Below are positions 26,349-34,800 of a stretch of DNA of 64,000 bases, piece by piece. The stretch's first letter is position 1; each line of letters starts with the position of its first letter. Below the pieces are notes generated by a model. The model made no database searches. It saw only the letters and a list, made by a program, of their open reading frames with translations, and had not been told where the DNA came from. The stretch spans positions 62,001 to 126,000 of the forward strand of contig NZ_SLWR01000017.1 in the NCBI RefSeq assembly GCF_004345665.1. Reading direction: 5' to 3'. Made by a program: the position numbers and the translations under genes. The stretch is from Kribbella antiqua (GTDB lineage: Bacteria > Actinomycetota > Actinomycetes > Propionibacteriales > Kribbellaceae).

Positions 26349-26870
26349 ATGAAATTCACCTGGGTCGGTGGCCGCCCGTCCGTCGACTTCACCGCCACCG
26401 TGGGCAAGCGCCGACTGGACGAAGAGTTCGAACGGCTGCCCGGACCCAAAGACCTGGCCCGCTGGTTCCGCGAAGCCAAGCTGTCGACCGTGGCCGTCTC
26501 GCGCCGCGACTACACGCAAGCGCTCGAGCTCCGCGAAGCCCTCTACCGCCTCTTCACCGGTACGACGCTCAGACCCGACCTGGAGCTGGTGAACCGGTGG
26601 AGCGCCCGCCCGCTCCCCGGCCCAAAACTGACAGCGACCTTAAAGCTCGAGTACCCGAGGACGGATGCCGACGGCGTGCTGTCGCTCCTCGCCCGCGACG
26701 CCGTCGACTTGCTGGCTGGCCCGCTGGCCGGCCGCATCCGCACCTGCGCGAGTGACGACTGCTCGCTCCTCTTCGTCGACGAGAGCCGGGCCGGCCGGCG
26801 CCGCTGGTGCTCGATGAACACCTGCGGCGCCCGCTCGAAGATGAAGCAGTACCGCACGTCGATGGATTGA
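26349..26870 (+). CDS. CGNR zinc-finger / ABATE-domain regulator
   Basis: A 173-residue protein of the stress-induced regulator type. The N-terminal ABATE domain carries the helical LELREALYRLF (about 57-67). The C-terminal zinc finger has C-x4-C in RTCASDDCSLLF and then RRWCSMNTCGARSKMKQYR; the signature CGNR is CGAR here. Divergent from panE with a palindrome in its own promoter, so probably autoregulated and perhaps controlling panE. The ligand is unknown. Confidence 0.85.
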   Translation: MKFTWVGGRPSVDFTATVGKRRLDEEFERLPGPKDLARWFREAKLSTVAVSRRDYTQALELREALYRLFTGTTLRPDLELVNRWSARPLPGPKLTATLKLEYPRTDADGVLSLLARDAVDLLAGPLAGRIRTCASDDCSLLFVDESRAGRRRWCSMNTCGARSKMKQYRTSMD

Positions 26871-26924
26871 AGGTTTTGCTCAATCCAAGCGTCACCCTGC
26901 GGCCGCGATGATTCGCTTAGAGGC

Positions 26925-27458
26925 ATGCGTACACCGACTACTTCCCCGGCTGAGGCCGCTCAACTACTGCGGGCCGATCATCAACTGCTGCGGGACCGGA
27001 TCGATGGACTGACCGAGGCCGAACTGCGAGCGCCGTACCGTGTGGAAGCCGGCATCCTCGGCCACTTCTGCGACTCGTTGCACGACCTGACCGCGCACAT
27101 CCTGATGTGGGACGAGATCACCTTGGCCGTACTGCGGGACGCCGCGGCCGGGCGGCTGCACTGGAGCCTCGACCCGCGCTGGGAGACGCCGGACGCGGGC
27201 AGCGCCCTCAACGTGGGCGGCGTGGAAGCCGGCCGCCACATCCCATCCGGGCTCCTCCTGCACCGCTTCCACAACGTGACCGAGGCCATCGTCGCCGAGA
27301 TCGAGCAGTACGACGAGACGTCCTGGAACGACGCGTCCACCGGCGGCCCGTACGACGGCAGCATCGGGGCACTGGCCGAGTACGCCGCCACCCCGCCCGA
27401 CGGCAACCTGTTCGCGCACGCGGCCCGTCACCTCAACCCCGCGAAGATTTCCGCATGA
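26925..27458 (+). CDS. DinB/ClbS-like four-helix bundle protein
   Basis: A 177-residue, mostly helical protein. Likely metal ligands are histidines in DSLHDLTAHILMWDE (near 50-57) and HAARHLNP near the C-terminus, a layout known from the DinB and DfsB/ClbS families, which include thiol-dependent hydrolases and self-resistance proteins. The stop overlaps the hydrolase start (ATGA), so the two act together or are at least co-expressed. Function not settled. Confidence 0.65.
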   Translation: MRTPTTSPAEAAQLLRADHQLLRDRIDGLTEAELRAPYRVEAGILGHFCDSLHDLTAHILMWDEITLAVLRDAAAGRLHWSLDPRWETPDAGSALNVGGVEAGRHIPSGLLLHRFHNVTEAIVAEIEQYDETSWNDASTGGPYDGSIGALAEYAATPPDGNLFAHAARHLNPAKISA

Positions 27459-28444
27459 ACACCATCGACCTCCCCGGCTTCAAGCACGAGACCGACGCAC
27501 TCCTCGCACACTTCGCCGCTCAACCCGAGGGGCCCGACCTCGGCCCGTATCAAGCGCTCCTGCTCGACCGGAAAGAGCTGCCCGATCCCGAGCTGGCCGG
27601 CGAATGCAATCCACAGACTCGCCAGGAAGACCTGACGATCCCCCTCCCCGGCCGCTCTCTCCAAGCACGCCTCTACCGGCCGCACACCGAGGAGCCCCGA
27701 CCGATCGTGCTCTGGTTGCACGGCGGTGGGTTCATCGGCGGCGATCTGCGCGACATCGAGTACGCCGCATCAGGGATAGCCGCCGGAGGCAACGTGATCG
27801 TTGTCTCGCTCAACTACCGCCTGGCGCCCGAAAACCCTTATCCAGCAGGGCTTCACGACGTACGGGACACGCTCGAATGGTTGCGGACGGCAAAGCTAGG
27901 TGGCGACGGGACGATCGTCGTGGGCGGACAGAGTGCGGGCGCAGCGCTAGCTGCTGGAGCCTGTCTGCTCGCGCGGGACGAGGGGCGGCCACTCCCCGAT
28001 CGGCAGATCCTCTGCTATCCCTGCCTCGATCTGGACCAGGACACCGAGTCGTACCGGCTCTTCGACGGCACCTTCCTCAGCATTGCTCCCGGCCGCTGGT
28101 CGTCGAGGCAGTACTTCCCCGAAGGCGAGCTCCCGGCAGCCGCCGTACCACTGCGGGCCGAGAGTCTCAAAGGTCTCCCGCCCGCGCTCATCCTCGCCGC
28201 CGGTCGCGACCCGCTCCGCGACGACGCCCGCAACTACGCGGCGCGTCTGGAGGAAGCGCGGCTCGTCGAGTACGCCCACACCATGCACGCCTTCCTCAAC
28301 TTCCCCGCGGTCCTGTCCGCCGCCCGGCACGCGATCGACCTCATCGCAGCCGAACTGCTCAGTGCACCCCGCTCATCGGGCGGCGGATGGGCGGTGCGAC
28401 CGGCACGTCTCAGTCCGGCTCTCCGTGGTTTGTCCGGGGTGTGA
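27455..28444 (+). CDS. Alpha/beta hydrolase (HSL / acetyl-esterase family)
   Basis: A 329-residue esterase. The oxyanion motif is HGGGF near residue 90, the nucleophile elbow GQSAG near 153, the acid in GRDPLRDD near 253 and the histidine in HTMHAFLNF near 280, so the catalytic set is complete. Coupled by ATGA to the DinB/ClbS-like gene. The last 10 codons overlap a convergent membrane gene by 35 bases, and the residues after LLSAPRSS look unstructured, so the natural end may have been longer or shifted. Confidence 0.88.
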   Translation: MNTIDLPGFKHETDALLAHFAAQPEGPDLGPYQALLLDRKELPDPELAGECNPQTRQEDLTIPLPGRSLQARLYRPHTEEPRPIVLWLHGGGFIGGDLRDIEYAASGIAAGGNVIVVSLNYRLAPENPYPAGLHDVRDTLEWLRTAKLGGDGTIVVGGQSAGAALAAGACLLARDEGRPLPDRQILCYPCLDLDQDTESYRLFDGTFLSIAPGRWSSRQYFPEGELPAAAVPLRAESLKGLPPALILAAGRDPLRDDARNYAARLEEARLVEYAHTMHAFLNFPAVLSAARHAIDLIAAELLSAPRSSGGGWAVRPARLSPALRGLSGV

Positions 28445-29159
28445 AGAACTTGGAAGGATCCCCCGCGGCTCGCGGGCCCGAGTCGAGCCACTCGGCGAAC
28501 GCCTTGGGATCGCGCCGCTCCAGCTCGTCGAGGACCGCCGTACGACGGGCGGCCACCTCGAGCCGCTGCGCGTCCGTCGTACAGTGCTCCAGCTCGGTGA
28601 AACTTCGCCGCCAGGCCAGGCACAGCTCTTCCTCGCTGAGCTCGGTCAGGACGACCGGTGCGGGTGGCGGCGAGACCTCAGGTTCCGGGCTGGCCGGCTC
28701 GGGCTCGACGCGCTTCCGGCGTCTCCGCTTCTGCTTGGGCGGCTCGGCTTCGACCACGATCGTCTCGACCGGCCTGGGTTCGGCCGGCGCCGCGGCCGGA
28801 TCCGCCAGGTTCGGATACAGCCACCGGATCGCGGGTGGCGAGGTCGCACCGATCAGCAGGAGCAGGGCCAAGGTGGCCGTCCCGGTCGCGGTCGCGTACC
28901 CGCAGATCGCCACCACGACGAACCCGGCCCGGACAGCCCACCGGACCACCGACCGGACCAGCTCGGGCGCTTGCCGCTCCTGGGCCAGCCCCACACTCAG
29001 CTGGACCGAACCAACCATGATCCCGCCCATCAGGAACGCGACCACGATGCTCGACAGGCCGACGAACAGGAACGCGGCAAGAACACCGACCGTGGTCAGC
29101 ACCACCACGGCCGATCGCCACGCCACTCGATAGCGGGCCCCGTTGTCCACCATATTCAT
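28410..29159 (-). CDS. Hypothetical membrane protein with Pro/Glu-rich cytoplasmic tail
   Basis: About 249 residues from ATG 29159: three or four helices (about 12-110), then a Pro/Glu/Lys-rich linker with QKRRRRKR and a helical C-terminal part rich in acidic and basic residues. A protein of the same design (helices plus proline-rich tail) is at 49536-50288, though the sequences are not close. No family recognised. Upstream codons are open to 29315 but lie over the neighbour's leader. Confidence 0.65.
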   Translation of the reverse strand: MNMVDNGARYRVAWRSAVVVLTTVGVLAAFLFVGLSSIVVAFLMGGIMVGSVQLSVGLAQERQAPELVRSVVRWAVRAGFVVVAICGYATATGTATLALLLLIGATSPPAIRWLYPNLADPAAAPAEPRPVETIVVEAEPPKQKRRRRKRVEPEPASPEPEVSPPPAPVVLTELSEEELCLAWRRSFTELEHCTTDAQRLEVAARRTAVLDELERRDPKAFAEWLDSGPRAAGDPSKFFTPRTNHGEPD

Positions 29160-29298
29160 CCAGTTGCCGAGCCGGCGCCCTCTCAAACCACTGCCGACGA
29201 TCCCAGGATGCACCCGCGCGCCCCGGCGGAGAAGACCCTCACACCTCCGGCCCCCGGGCCGTTCCATGACTTGAGGACGACTGGAGAGGACTGCTCTG

Positions 29299-30009
29299 AT
29301 GGACAGGTTCGCCAACCGCGTCGCGAAGGCCGACTGGCAGGCGGTGGCTGCCGAGGTCGACGACTACGGATGCGCGCTGCTACCCCAGCTGCTGACCCCC
29401 ACCGAGGCCGCCAAAATCGCCGGGCTGTACGACGACGACGAGCGCTTCCGGGCGACCATCAACATGGCCAGGCACCGGTTCGGGGAGGGTGAGTACCGGT
29501 ACTTCGGCGAGCCGTTCCCGGAGGCCGTTCAGTCGCTGCGGCAGGCGCTGTACCCGCGGTTGTTGCCGATAGCACGGGATTGGTACGCCCGGCTCGGTCG
29601 GGAAGCCGAGTGGCCCGACACGCTGGACGAGTGGCTGGAGATCTGCCACCGGGCCGGCCAGACTCGACCGACCCCGATCCTGTTGCGGTATGGACCAGGT
29701 GACTGGAATGCACTCCACCGGGACCTGTACGGCGACAAGGTCTTCCCGCTGCAGGTCGTCATCAACCTCAACGACCCCGGAGTGGATCACACCGGCGGGG
29801 AGTTCCTCCTGGTGGAACAACGGCCGCGGGCACAATCTCGCGGTACGGCGACGCTGATCCCCCACGGCCACGGACTCGTGTTCACCACCCGGGACCGCCC
29901 GGTGAAATCCGCCCGCGGCTGGTCGGCCTCGCCCGTCCGGCATGGCGTCTCCGCAATCCGCAGCGGACAGCGTCACACCCTCGGACTCGTCTTCCACGAC
30001 GCCAAGTAG
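29299..30009 (+). CDS. 2-oxoglutarate/Fe(II)-dependent oxygenase
   Basis: A 236-residue double-stranded beta-helix oxygenase of the prolyl-4-hydroxylase-like superfamily. The iron facial triad is H140-R-D142 (in LHRDLYG) and H215 (VRHGVSAI), and R225 ten residues later fits 2-oxoglutarate binding. GGEFLLVEQRPRAQSR is a recurrent block of this small family, which is often annotated as a proline-hydroxylase-like protein. The substrate may be a protein or small molecule; context gives no clue. Confidence 0.85.
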   Translation: MDRFANRVAKADWQAVAAEVDDYGCALLPQLLTPTEAAKIAGLYDDDERFRATINMARHRFGEGEYRYFGEPFPEAVQSLRQALYPRLLPIARDWYARLGREAEWPDTLDEWLEICHRAGQTRPTPILLRYGPGDWNALHRDLYGDKVFPLQVVINLNDPGVDHTGGEFLLVEQRPRAQSRGTATLIPHGHGLVFTTRDRPVKSARGWSASPVRHGVSAIRSGQRHTLGLVFHDAK

Positions 30010-30030
30010 CTCGCGCTACTGATGGGCGGT

Positions 30031-30657
30031 CTACTCGGCGGCCGTTAGGTCCCAGGCAGCTTGACGGAGAAGGGCGGCGGTGTCCGCATCGAGGCCCTTC
30101 ACCGGTACGTCGATCCCGACCGGATCCTGCTCGAGTAGCGCCATGAGGAACACGCACGCCGCGAGATAACTGCCGGCCAGCGCCGGGTGGCTGTTGTCGC
30201 TGTCGTGCAGAACGGGTTCGTCGTACTGCTTGATGAACCGCTCCCAGATCACGCCGACCGGCACGAGCGTCGCGCCTAGCTCAGCCGCGCTACCGGCGTA
30301 CGCCGAAGTCAGCGCCTGCTGCGTCTCGGGAGCATTCCGTCGCGCCCATGTCATATACAAAGCGGTCCGCAGGCCCGCCGCCTTGATTGCGGCGTCGAAG
30401 TCGCGCGCGCTCTCGCGGAACCGATCCGGGCTCTTGATCGGCAGCGTGCTCTGCTCCTGCAGTACGACGACGTCGAAGCCGCCGGTGGCGATCGCCTCGA
30501 GCGCCTTCCCGGCGTTGAGATGTTGCCGCAGCGACGCGCCACCAGCCTGGATCAACCGGTGCTCGAGGTCGATCCCCCGCGCACCCGCCAGCCCGGTCAG
30601 CAGGCCGGGCAGATTGTTCCGGGCCGTGAAGCTGTTTCCCACGAAGAGAATCCGCAC
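30031..30657 (-). CDS. SGNH/GDSL-type hydrolase
   Basis: A 208-residue esterase-like protein. Block I FVGNSFTARNNL supplies the serine (S9), a VVLQEQS block follows near 80, and the Asp/His pair is in SDNSHPALAGSY near 165. There is no signal peptide, so it is cytoplasmic. Substrate unknown. Divergent from the GNAT gene with only 26 bases between starts. Confidence 0.82.
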   Translation of the reverse strand: MRILFVGNSFTARNNLPGLLTGLAGARGIDLEHRLIQAGGASLRQHLNAGKALEAIATGGFDVVVLQEQSTLPIKSPDRFRESARDFDAAIKAAGLRTALYMTWARRNAPETQQALTSAYAGSAAELGATLVPVGVIWERFIKQYDEPVLHDSDNSHPALAGSYLAACVFLMALLEQDPVGIDVPVKGLDADTAALLRQAAWDLTAAE

Positions 30658-30683
30658 CCCACGGACGCTACTAGACTTCCCGG

Positions 30684-31124
30684 GTGAGTGACCTTCGGAT
30701 CGTGCCGGTCAGCGATGACGCGACCCTGCTGGACTGGCAGCGAGTACACAACGAGATCATCCCGACCGCGCCCCTGTCCGTCGACGAGATCCGCGAGCGG
30801 GCCCGACACCACGTCCTCGAAGTCGCCTACGCCGGTGACGTCCTGGTCGGCTGCTCGACCGTCCGCCCACCCTCGGACGAGACCCCCGCGGCGACCGTGA
30901 TCGCGCGCGTACTGCCTGAGCACCGCCGCCAAGGATTCGGTACGGCGATCTACCGCCGCAGCCTGGCCCGCGGTCGCGAACTCAGCACCGACGGCATCGA
31001 CACCCACATCCTCGCCAGCAACGAGGACGGCCTCCGCTTCGCCAAGTCCCACGGCTTCACCGAGGTCGAAACCTACCTGCTCCCCGGCGACACCATCCCC
31101 TTCATCCACCTCCACCTGTCTTAG
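30684..31124 (+). CDS. GNAT family N-acetyltransferase
   Basis: A 146-residue acetyltransferase starting at GTG. The acetyl-CoA motif A reads VLPEHRRQGFGTAIYRR (about 76-92), and the C-terminal FAKSHGFTEVETYL is typical. The substrate cannot be read. It is followed 13 bases later by an LLM oxidoreductase on the same strand. Confidence 0.85.
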   Translation: MSDLRIVPVSDDATLLDWQRVHNEIIPTAPLSVDEIRERARHHVLEVAYAGDVLVGCSTVRPPSDETPAATVIARVLPEHRRQGFGTAIYRRSLARGRELSTDGIDTHILASNEDGLRFAKSHGFTEVETYLLPGDTIPFIHLHLS

Positions 31125-31137
31125 GGAGGATCCCAGC

Positions 31138-31998
31138 GTGCGCTTCTCCGTCAATATTCCGAACTTCGGGGACTTCGCCGACGCTCACACGGTCACGCGG
31201 GTGGCGGCAGTGGCCGAGGAGGCCGGCTGGGACGGGCTGTTCGTCTGGGACCATGTCGTCCACAGCAAGGTGCAGCGGCAGGGCCAGCCGTTTGGTGATC
31301 CATGGATGCTGCTGACCGCGGCCGCCCTGGCGACGTCGCGGCTCAAGCTCGGCACGCTCGTCACCCCGGTCGCGCGACGTCGGCCGGAGCAGCTCGCCCG
31401 GCAGGTCGCGACGTTGGATGCACTCAGTGGCGGCCGGGTGATCTTCAGCGCCGGGCTCGGTGGCCCGATCCAGGACGAGTTCGGCAGCTTCGGCGATTCC
31501 ACCGACCCGAAGGTCCTCGCGGAACGCCTGGACGAAGGGCTCGACCTGCTCCCTCGCTATTGGTCGGGTGAGCCGGTGAACCACGAGGGCCGGCATTACC
31601 GGGTCGACGACGTGACGTTGCTCCCGGCAACGGTTCAGCAGCCGCGCCCGCCGGTCTGGATCGCCGGCTACTGGCCGCGCAAGACCCCGATGCGCCGCGC
31701 CGCCCGCTGGGACGGCGCCGTACCGCTGTTCCTGGACGCCAACCACGGCGTCGCGCCACCCGTCGACGAACTCCGCGACCTGATCGCCTACCTGCGCGAG
31801 TTGCGCGGTGACGATGAACGCCCGTACGACGTCATCGTCGGCGGCATGAGCGATCCCAAGAACGCCGCAGCGCTGATCGAGCCGCTGGCCGAAGCCGGCG
31901 CCACCTGGTGGGACGAACGCCAACTCATCACCGGCGACGATTTCTACCGTCTGGATCCGGTCCTGCGCCGCATCGAACAAGGCCCGCCGGCGCTTTGA
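31138..31998 (+). CDS. LLM class (F420-type) flavin-dependent oxidoreductase
   Basis: A 286-residue luciferase-like protein. It starts VRFSVNIPNFGDF at GTG with AGGGAGG nearby, carries GWDGLFVWDHVV near 37 and [20 protein letters not shown] near 80, and SGGRVIFSAGLGG near 98. Actinomycete members of this set use F420 or FMN. It is intact, unlike the one at 3812. It probably shares a transcript with the formylglycine-generating enzyme gene that follows after 12 bases. Confidence 0.88.
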   Translation: MRFSVNIPNFGDFADAHTVTRVAAVAEEAGWDGLFVWDHVVHSKVQRQGQPFGDPWMLLTAAALATSRLKLGTLVTPVARRRPEQLARQVATLDALSGGRVIFSAGLGGPIQDEFGSFGDSTDPKVLAERLDEGLDLLPRYWSGEPVNHEGRHYRVDDVTLLPATVQQPRPPVWIAGYWPRKTPMRRAARWDGAVPLFLDANHGVAPPVDELRDLIAYLRELRGDDERPYDVIVGGMSDPKNAAALIEPLAEAGATWWDERQLITGDDFYRLDPVLRRIEQGPPAL

Positions 31999-32010
31999 GA
32001 TCCTAGGAGC

Positions 32011-33051
32011 ATGAGTGACGAGCAACCGTCCTGCTGCGCACCTGCGCGGGGGGTGACCTCCGCTCCCCCGGCCGCGCCGACCTCCAGGGGCCGGCACGAG
32101 GTGGAGCAGGTCGCGCTCGCCGGCGGTGAGTTCGCGATGGGTGACGGCACCGGGGACGGCAACCCTGGTGACGGGGAGACGCCGATCCACCAGGTGCGGG
32201 TCGCGCCGTTCAGCATCGACGCGACCTCGATCACCAACCGCGACTTCGGGAGGTTCGTCGACGACACCGGTTATCGGACCGAAGCGGAGATCTTCGGGTT
32301 CTCGGCCGTCTTCCACCTCGCGCTGCAGGCGAAGCCGGACGACGTGATGGGTCCGGCCGCGAGTACGCCGTGGTGGGCCGGCGTCCGCGGAGCAGACTGG
32401 CGGCACCCCGGTGGGCGGTTGTCCGATCTCGATGGGCTCGACGACCATCCCGTCGTACATGTGAGCTGGAACGACGCGGTTGCTTACTGCACGTGGGCTG
32501 GGCGGCGGTTGCCGACCGAAGCCGAGTGGGAGTTCGCGTCCCGCGGCGGTATCGAAGGCGCGCGCTATCCGTGGGGTGACGAGCTGCTCGGTGATGACGG
32601 TGAGTGGCGCTGCAACATCTGGCAGGGATCGTTCCCGGACCGGAACGACGTGGAGGACGGCTACCTGAACACCGCGCCCGTGCGGACCTTCAAGCCGAAC
32701 GGATTCGGCTTGTGGCAGACGGTCGGCAATGTGTGGGAGTGGTGCGGGGACTGGTTCGGGCCGCGGTACTACAAGTTCTCGCCGGACGAAGACCCGCGCG
32801 GCCCGTCACTCGGCGCGGCCCGCGTGATGCGTGGCGGCTCGTATCTCTGCCACGACTCCTACTGCAACCGCTACCGCAACGCCGCCCGCTCCTCCAACAC
32901 GCCCGAATCCTCCATGGGCAACGCCGGCTTCCGCACGGTCTCAGACCTTCTCGCGTACGACGGTGGCGCGCAGGCCGGGGGTGGTAGCGGCAACGGTGGC
33001 GACCGCGGCCACGCAGAGGAAGGCGCCGCTCGCCAGGGCGATCAGGGCTGA
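32011..33051 (+). CDS. Formylglycine-generating enzyme (SUMF1/FGE family)
   Basis: A copper-dependent oxidase that turns a cysteine in sulfatases into formylglycine. The N-terminus is short and cysteine-containing (CCAPAR), then the FGE fold: GGEFAMGD, TPIHQVRVAPF, HPVVHVSWNDAVAYC, RLPTEAEWEFASRGG, GNVWEWCGDWFG and RGGSYLCHDSYCNRYRNAAR with both active-site cysteines. Family proteins normally end soon after GFRTVSDL. Here 34 extra low-complexity residues overlap the convergent MFS gene by 111 bases, so the original stop may be lost. No sulfatase gene is in the window. Confidence 0.9.
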   Translation: MSDEQPSCCAPARGVTSAPPAAPTSRGRHEVEQVALAGGEFAMGDGTGDGNPGDGETPIHQVRVAPFSIDATSITNRDFGRFVDDTGYRTEAEIFGFSAVFHLALQAKPDDVMGPAASTPWWAGVRGADWRHPGGRLSDLDGLDDHPVVHVSWNDAVAYCTWAGRRLPTEAEWEFASRGGIEGARYPWGDELLGDDGEWRCNIWQGSFPDRNDVEDGYLNTAPVRTFKPNGFGLWQTVGNVWEWCGDWFGPRYYKFSPDEDPRGPSLGAARVMRGGSYLCHDSYCNRYRNAARSSNTPESSMGNAGFRTVSDLLAYDGGAQAGGGSGNGGDRGHAEEGAARQGDQG

Positions 33052-34167
33052 GGATGCCTGCGCGACCAGGCCGCCGCGGAGGTTGCCGAGGTCGGGACCG
33101 GCCTGACCGACGATCTGTTCGGCAGCGGCAACGCGGCCGAGGAGCTCGTTCGGCGTGTGCAACTGGATGATCGTGCTGCGGGAGACGACCGAGACGGTGT
33201 CGGCGGCCCCGGCCACGGCGAGGAACGCCAGTGCGACCCACGGGTTGGGTGAGAACGCGAACAAAGCAAGGGCAATCCCCCACCCCGCCGACCCGGCAAG
33301 CATCACCACACCGGGCCGCCCGAGTCGCGTGAACGACCCGGACAGTACGGACGCCGCAACCCCGCCGACGGCGATCGCGGTCAGGAACAACCCCAGCGTC
33401 CGCGGATCGTTGCCGAACCGCTCGGCGTTGATGACCGGGAACAGGCTGATCGGCATCGACAACACCGTCGCCGCGAGATCAGTGATCAACGCGCCCCGCA
33501 CCACAGGCGTCGAGACCACGAAGGCCAATCCGTCCTGCACTCCTCGCAGACCCGGCCGGGCGACCGCCTCGACTCGCATGGCCGGCAGACCGAGTACGCC
33601 GTACAGGGCGGCAAGGAAGCTCAGGCAATCGACGAGGTAGCAGACGCCGGCGCCCCAGGCGCTGACGATCAGACCGCCGGCAACCGGGCCGATCAGCATC
33701 GCGCCCTGGAATGCGATCCGGTTGAGCGCGATCCCGCCGGCAAGGAGTTCACGTGGCAACAACTGCGGGAGGACCGTCCGGGCCACTGGCCCGCCGACCG
33801 CGCCGAAGGAGGCCTGTACGGCGACAAGTCCGAGGAGGACGCCGACGGGGACCGGACCGACGATCAGCTGGCCGGCCATCAGGGCCGAGGTGAGCAGCTG
33901 CCCAGTGACGGTGATCAGATAGACCCGGCGCCGCTCGACCCGGTCGATGACGGCTCCGGCGAACAGGCCGAGGACGATCAACGGCAGCGCCTGGGCCATC
34001 CCCACCGCGCCGGTCCAGGCCGGGCTCGACGTTTGATCCCAGACCTGGAACATCACCGCGACGAAGGCCAACTGGCCGCCGAACGCCGACAACAACTGCC
34101 CGGCCCAGAGCCTTCTGAAGACCCTGGAGACGCGCAACGGCTCCAGGTCGATCAGCGCGTGCTTCAC
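32941..34167 (-). CDS. MFS drug-exporter-like transporter
   Basis: A 408-residue 12-helix transporter of the DHA3/enterobactin-exporter (EntS/MefA) type, with FRRLWAGQLLSAFGGQL at the start and the loop GAVIDRVERRRVYL (motif A-like). GTG 34167 overlaps the MarR stop (GTGA), so regulator and pump are one operon, which suggests efflux induced by its substrate. The 3' end overlaps the FGE gene antisense. Confidence 0.88.
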   Translation of the reverse strand: MKHALIDLEPLRVSRVFRRLWAGQLLSAFGGQLAFVAVMFQVWDQTSSPAWTGAVGMAQALPLIVLGLFAGAVIDRVERRRVYLITVTGQLLTSALMAGQLIVGPVPVGVLLGLVAVQASFGAVGGPVARTVLPQLLPRELLAGGIALNRIAFQGAMLIGPVAGGLIVSAWGAGVCYLVDCLSFLAALYGVLGLPAMRVEAVARPGLRGVQDGLAFVVSTPVVRGALITDLAATVLSMPISLFPVINAERFGNDPRTLGLFLTAIAVGGVAASVLSGSFTRLGRPGVVMLAGSAGWGIALALFAFSPNPWVALAFLAVAGAADTVSVVSRSTIIQLHTPNELLGRVAAAEQIVGQAGPDLGNLRGGLVAQASSALIALASGAFLCVAAVATVAATTPGLRATVVREKV

Positions 34168-34643
34168 TTCTGGTGGCCTTCGAGCTTCTCGGCGATGCGG
34201 TCGTGGAAGCTCTTCCGGGCCAGGGCCTCCTCGACATCCCGGACGACCTGGGTCATCGCGTACGGGAGCTCGGCCTCGAGCTCGGTGATCGCGGCCTCGG
34301 TCGCACGCCACTCGGCGGCCAGCAACTCGACGATGCCCTTCGCCTTGGCGGTCAGCGCGACCTTCTTGCTCCGGGCATCGGCTCCCGGCACAGTCCGCAC
34401 CAGGCCGGCCGCCCGCATCGCCGACACCTTCTGACTCAGCGCCGAGTGGGTCCGTCCCACTGATTCCGCCAGCTCGGTGATCGTCATCGGCCCCTTGGCG
34501 TGCAGCCGCAGCAACTCCATCACGAAGCTCGGCTTGAGCCCTTTGATCTCCCGCTCGGTGTAGATGCCGGCGATATCGGCATCCATCCGCGCCAGCAAGT
34601 GATGCAGGCCCCGCCACTGACTCTGCTCGGTCGGATCGTCCAT
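34164..34643 (-). CDS. MarR family transcriptional regulator
   Basis: A 159-residue winged helix: MTITELAESVGRTHSALSQKVS near 53-74 and a wing with PGADARSKKVALTAKAKG. First gene of a regulator-pump operon, with a palindrome in its promoter, so it is very likely autoregulated and controls the MFS gene. The -10-like TATGAT ends 6 bases before the ATG, suggesting a leaderless mRNA. Confidence 0.88.
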   Translation of the reverse strand: MDDPTEQSQWRGLHHLLARMDADIAGIYTEREIKGLKPSFVMELLRLHAKGPMTITELAESVGRTHSALSQKVSAMRAAGLVRTVPGADARSKKVALTAKAKGIVELLAAEWRATEAAITELEAELPYAMTQVVRDVEEALARKSFHDRIAEKLEGHQK

Positions 34644-34655
34644 GACCGCATCATA

Positions 34656-34677
34656 ACAGCACTTATATAAGTCCTGT
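34656..34677. promoter_or_regulatory. Operator of the MarR/MFS operon
   Basis: A 12-bp perfect palindrome, ACTTATATAAGT (34661-34672), is extended by ACAG/CTGT arms to 22 bp with one mismatched pair. It fills the -35/-10 spacer of the minus-strand promoter (TATGAT at 34655-34650). Confidence 0.7.
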
Positions 34678-34735
34678 CGGATCCGCGCCGCTTCACGTAC
34701 ATGTCAGCGATGAAACACCTGATTCGCTACCGCAG

Positions 34736-34792
34736 TTGCGTAAATCGATCGCCCGGCCTAGAGTTCTTTTCGACACCGCTGTAGCGAAAAGA
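34736..34792 (+). promoter_or_regulatory. Promoter and inverted repeats of the TetR/SRPBCC operon
   Basis: A -35 TTGCGT (34736-34741) and a -10 TAGAGT (34759-34764) are 17 bases apart. Downstream, TCTTTTCG (34765-34772) faces CGAAAAGA (34785-34792), with ACA/TGT continuing inward. An octamer TTCGCTAC at 34723-34730 recurs inverted as GTAGCGAA at 34781-34788, so two half-sites flank the promoter as expected for TetR autorepression. Confidence 0.55.
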
Positions 34793-34800
34793 GGATGGCG

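Noticed and set aside
26864-26886. Terminator hairpin GGATTGA/TCAATCC after the CGNR gene
   Set aside because: Only 7 weak pairs with the stop codon inside the stem and no U-run; not convincing.
32941-33051. A glycine-rich functional domain at the FGE C-terminus
   Set aside because: The stretch is antisense to conserved MFS sequence, so it is more likely read-through than a domain.
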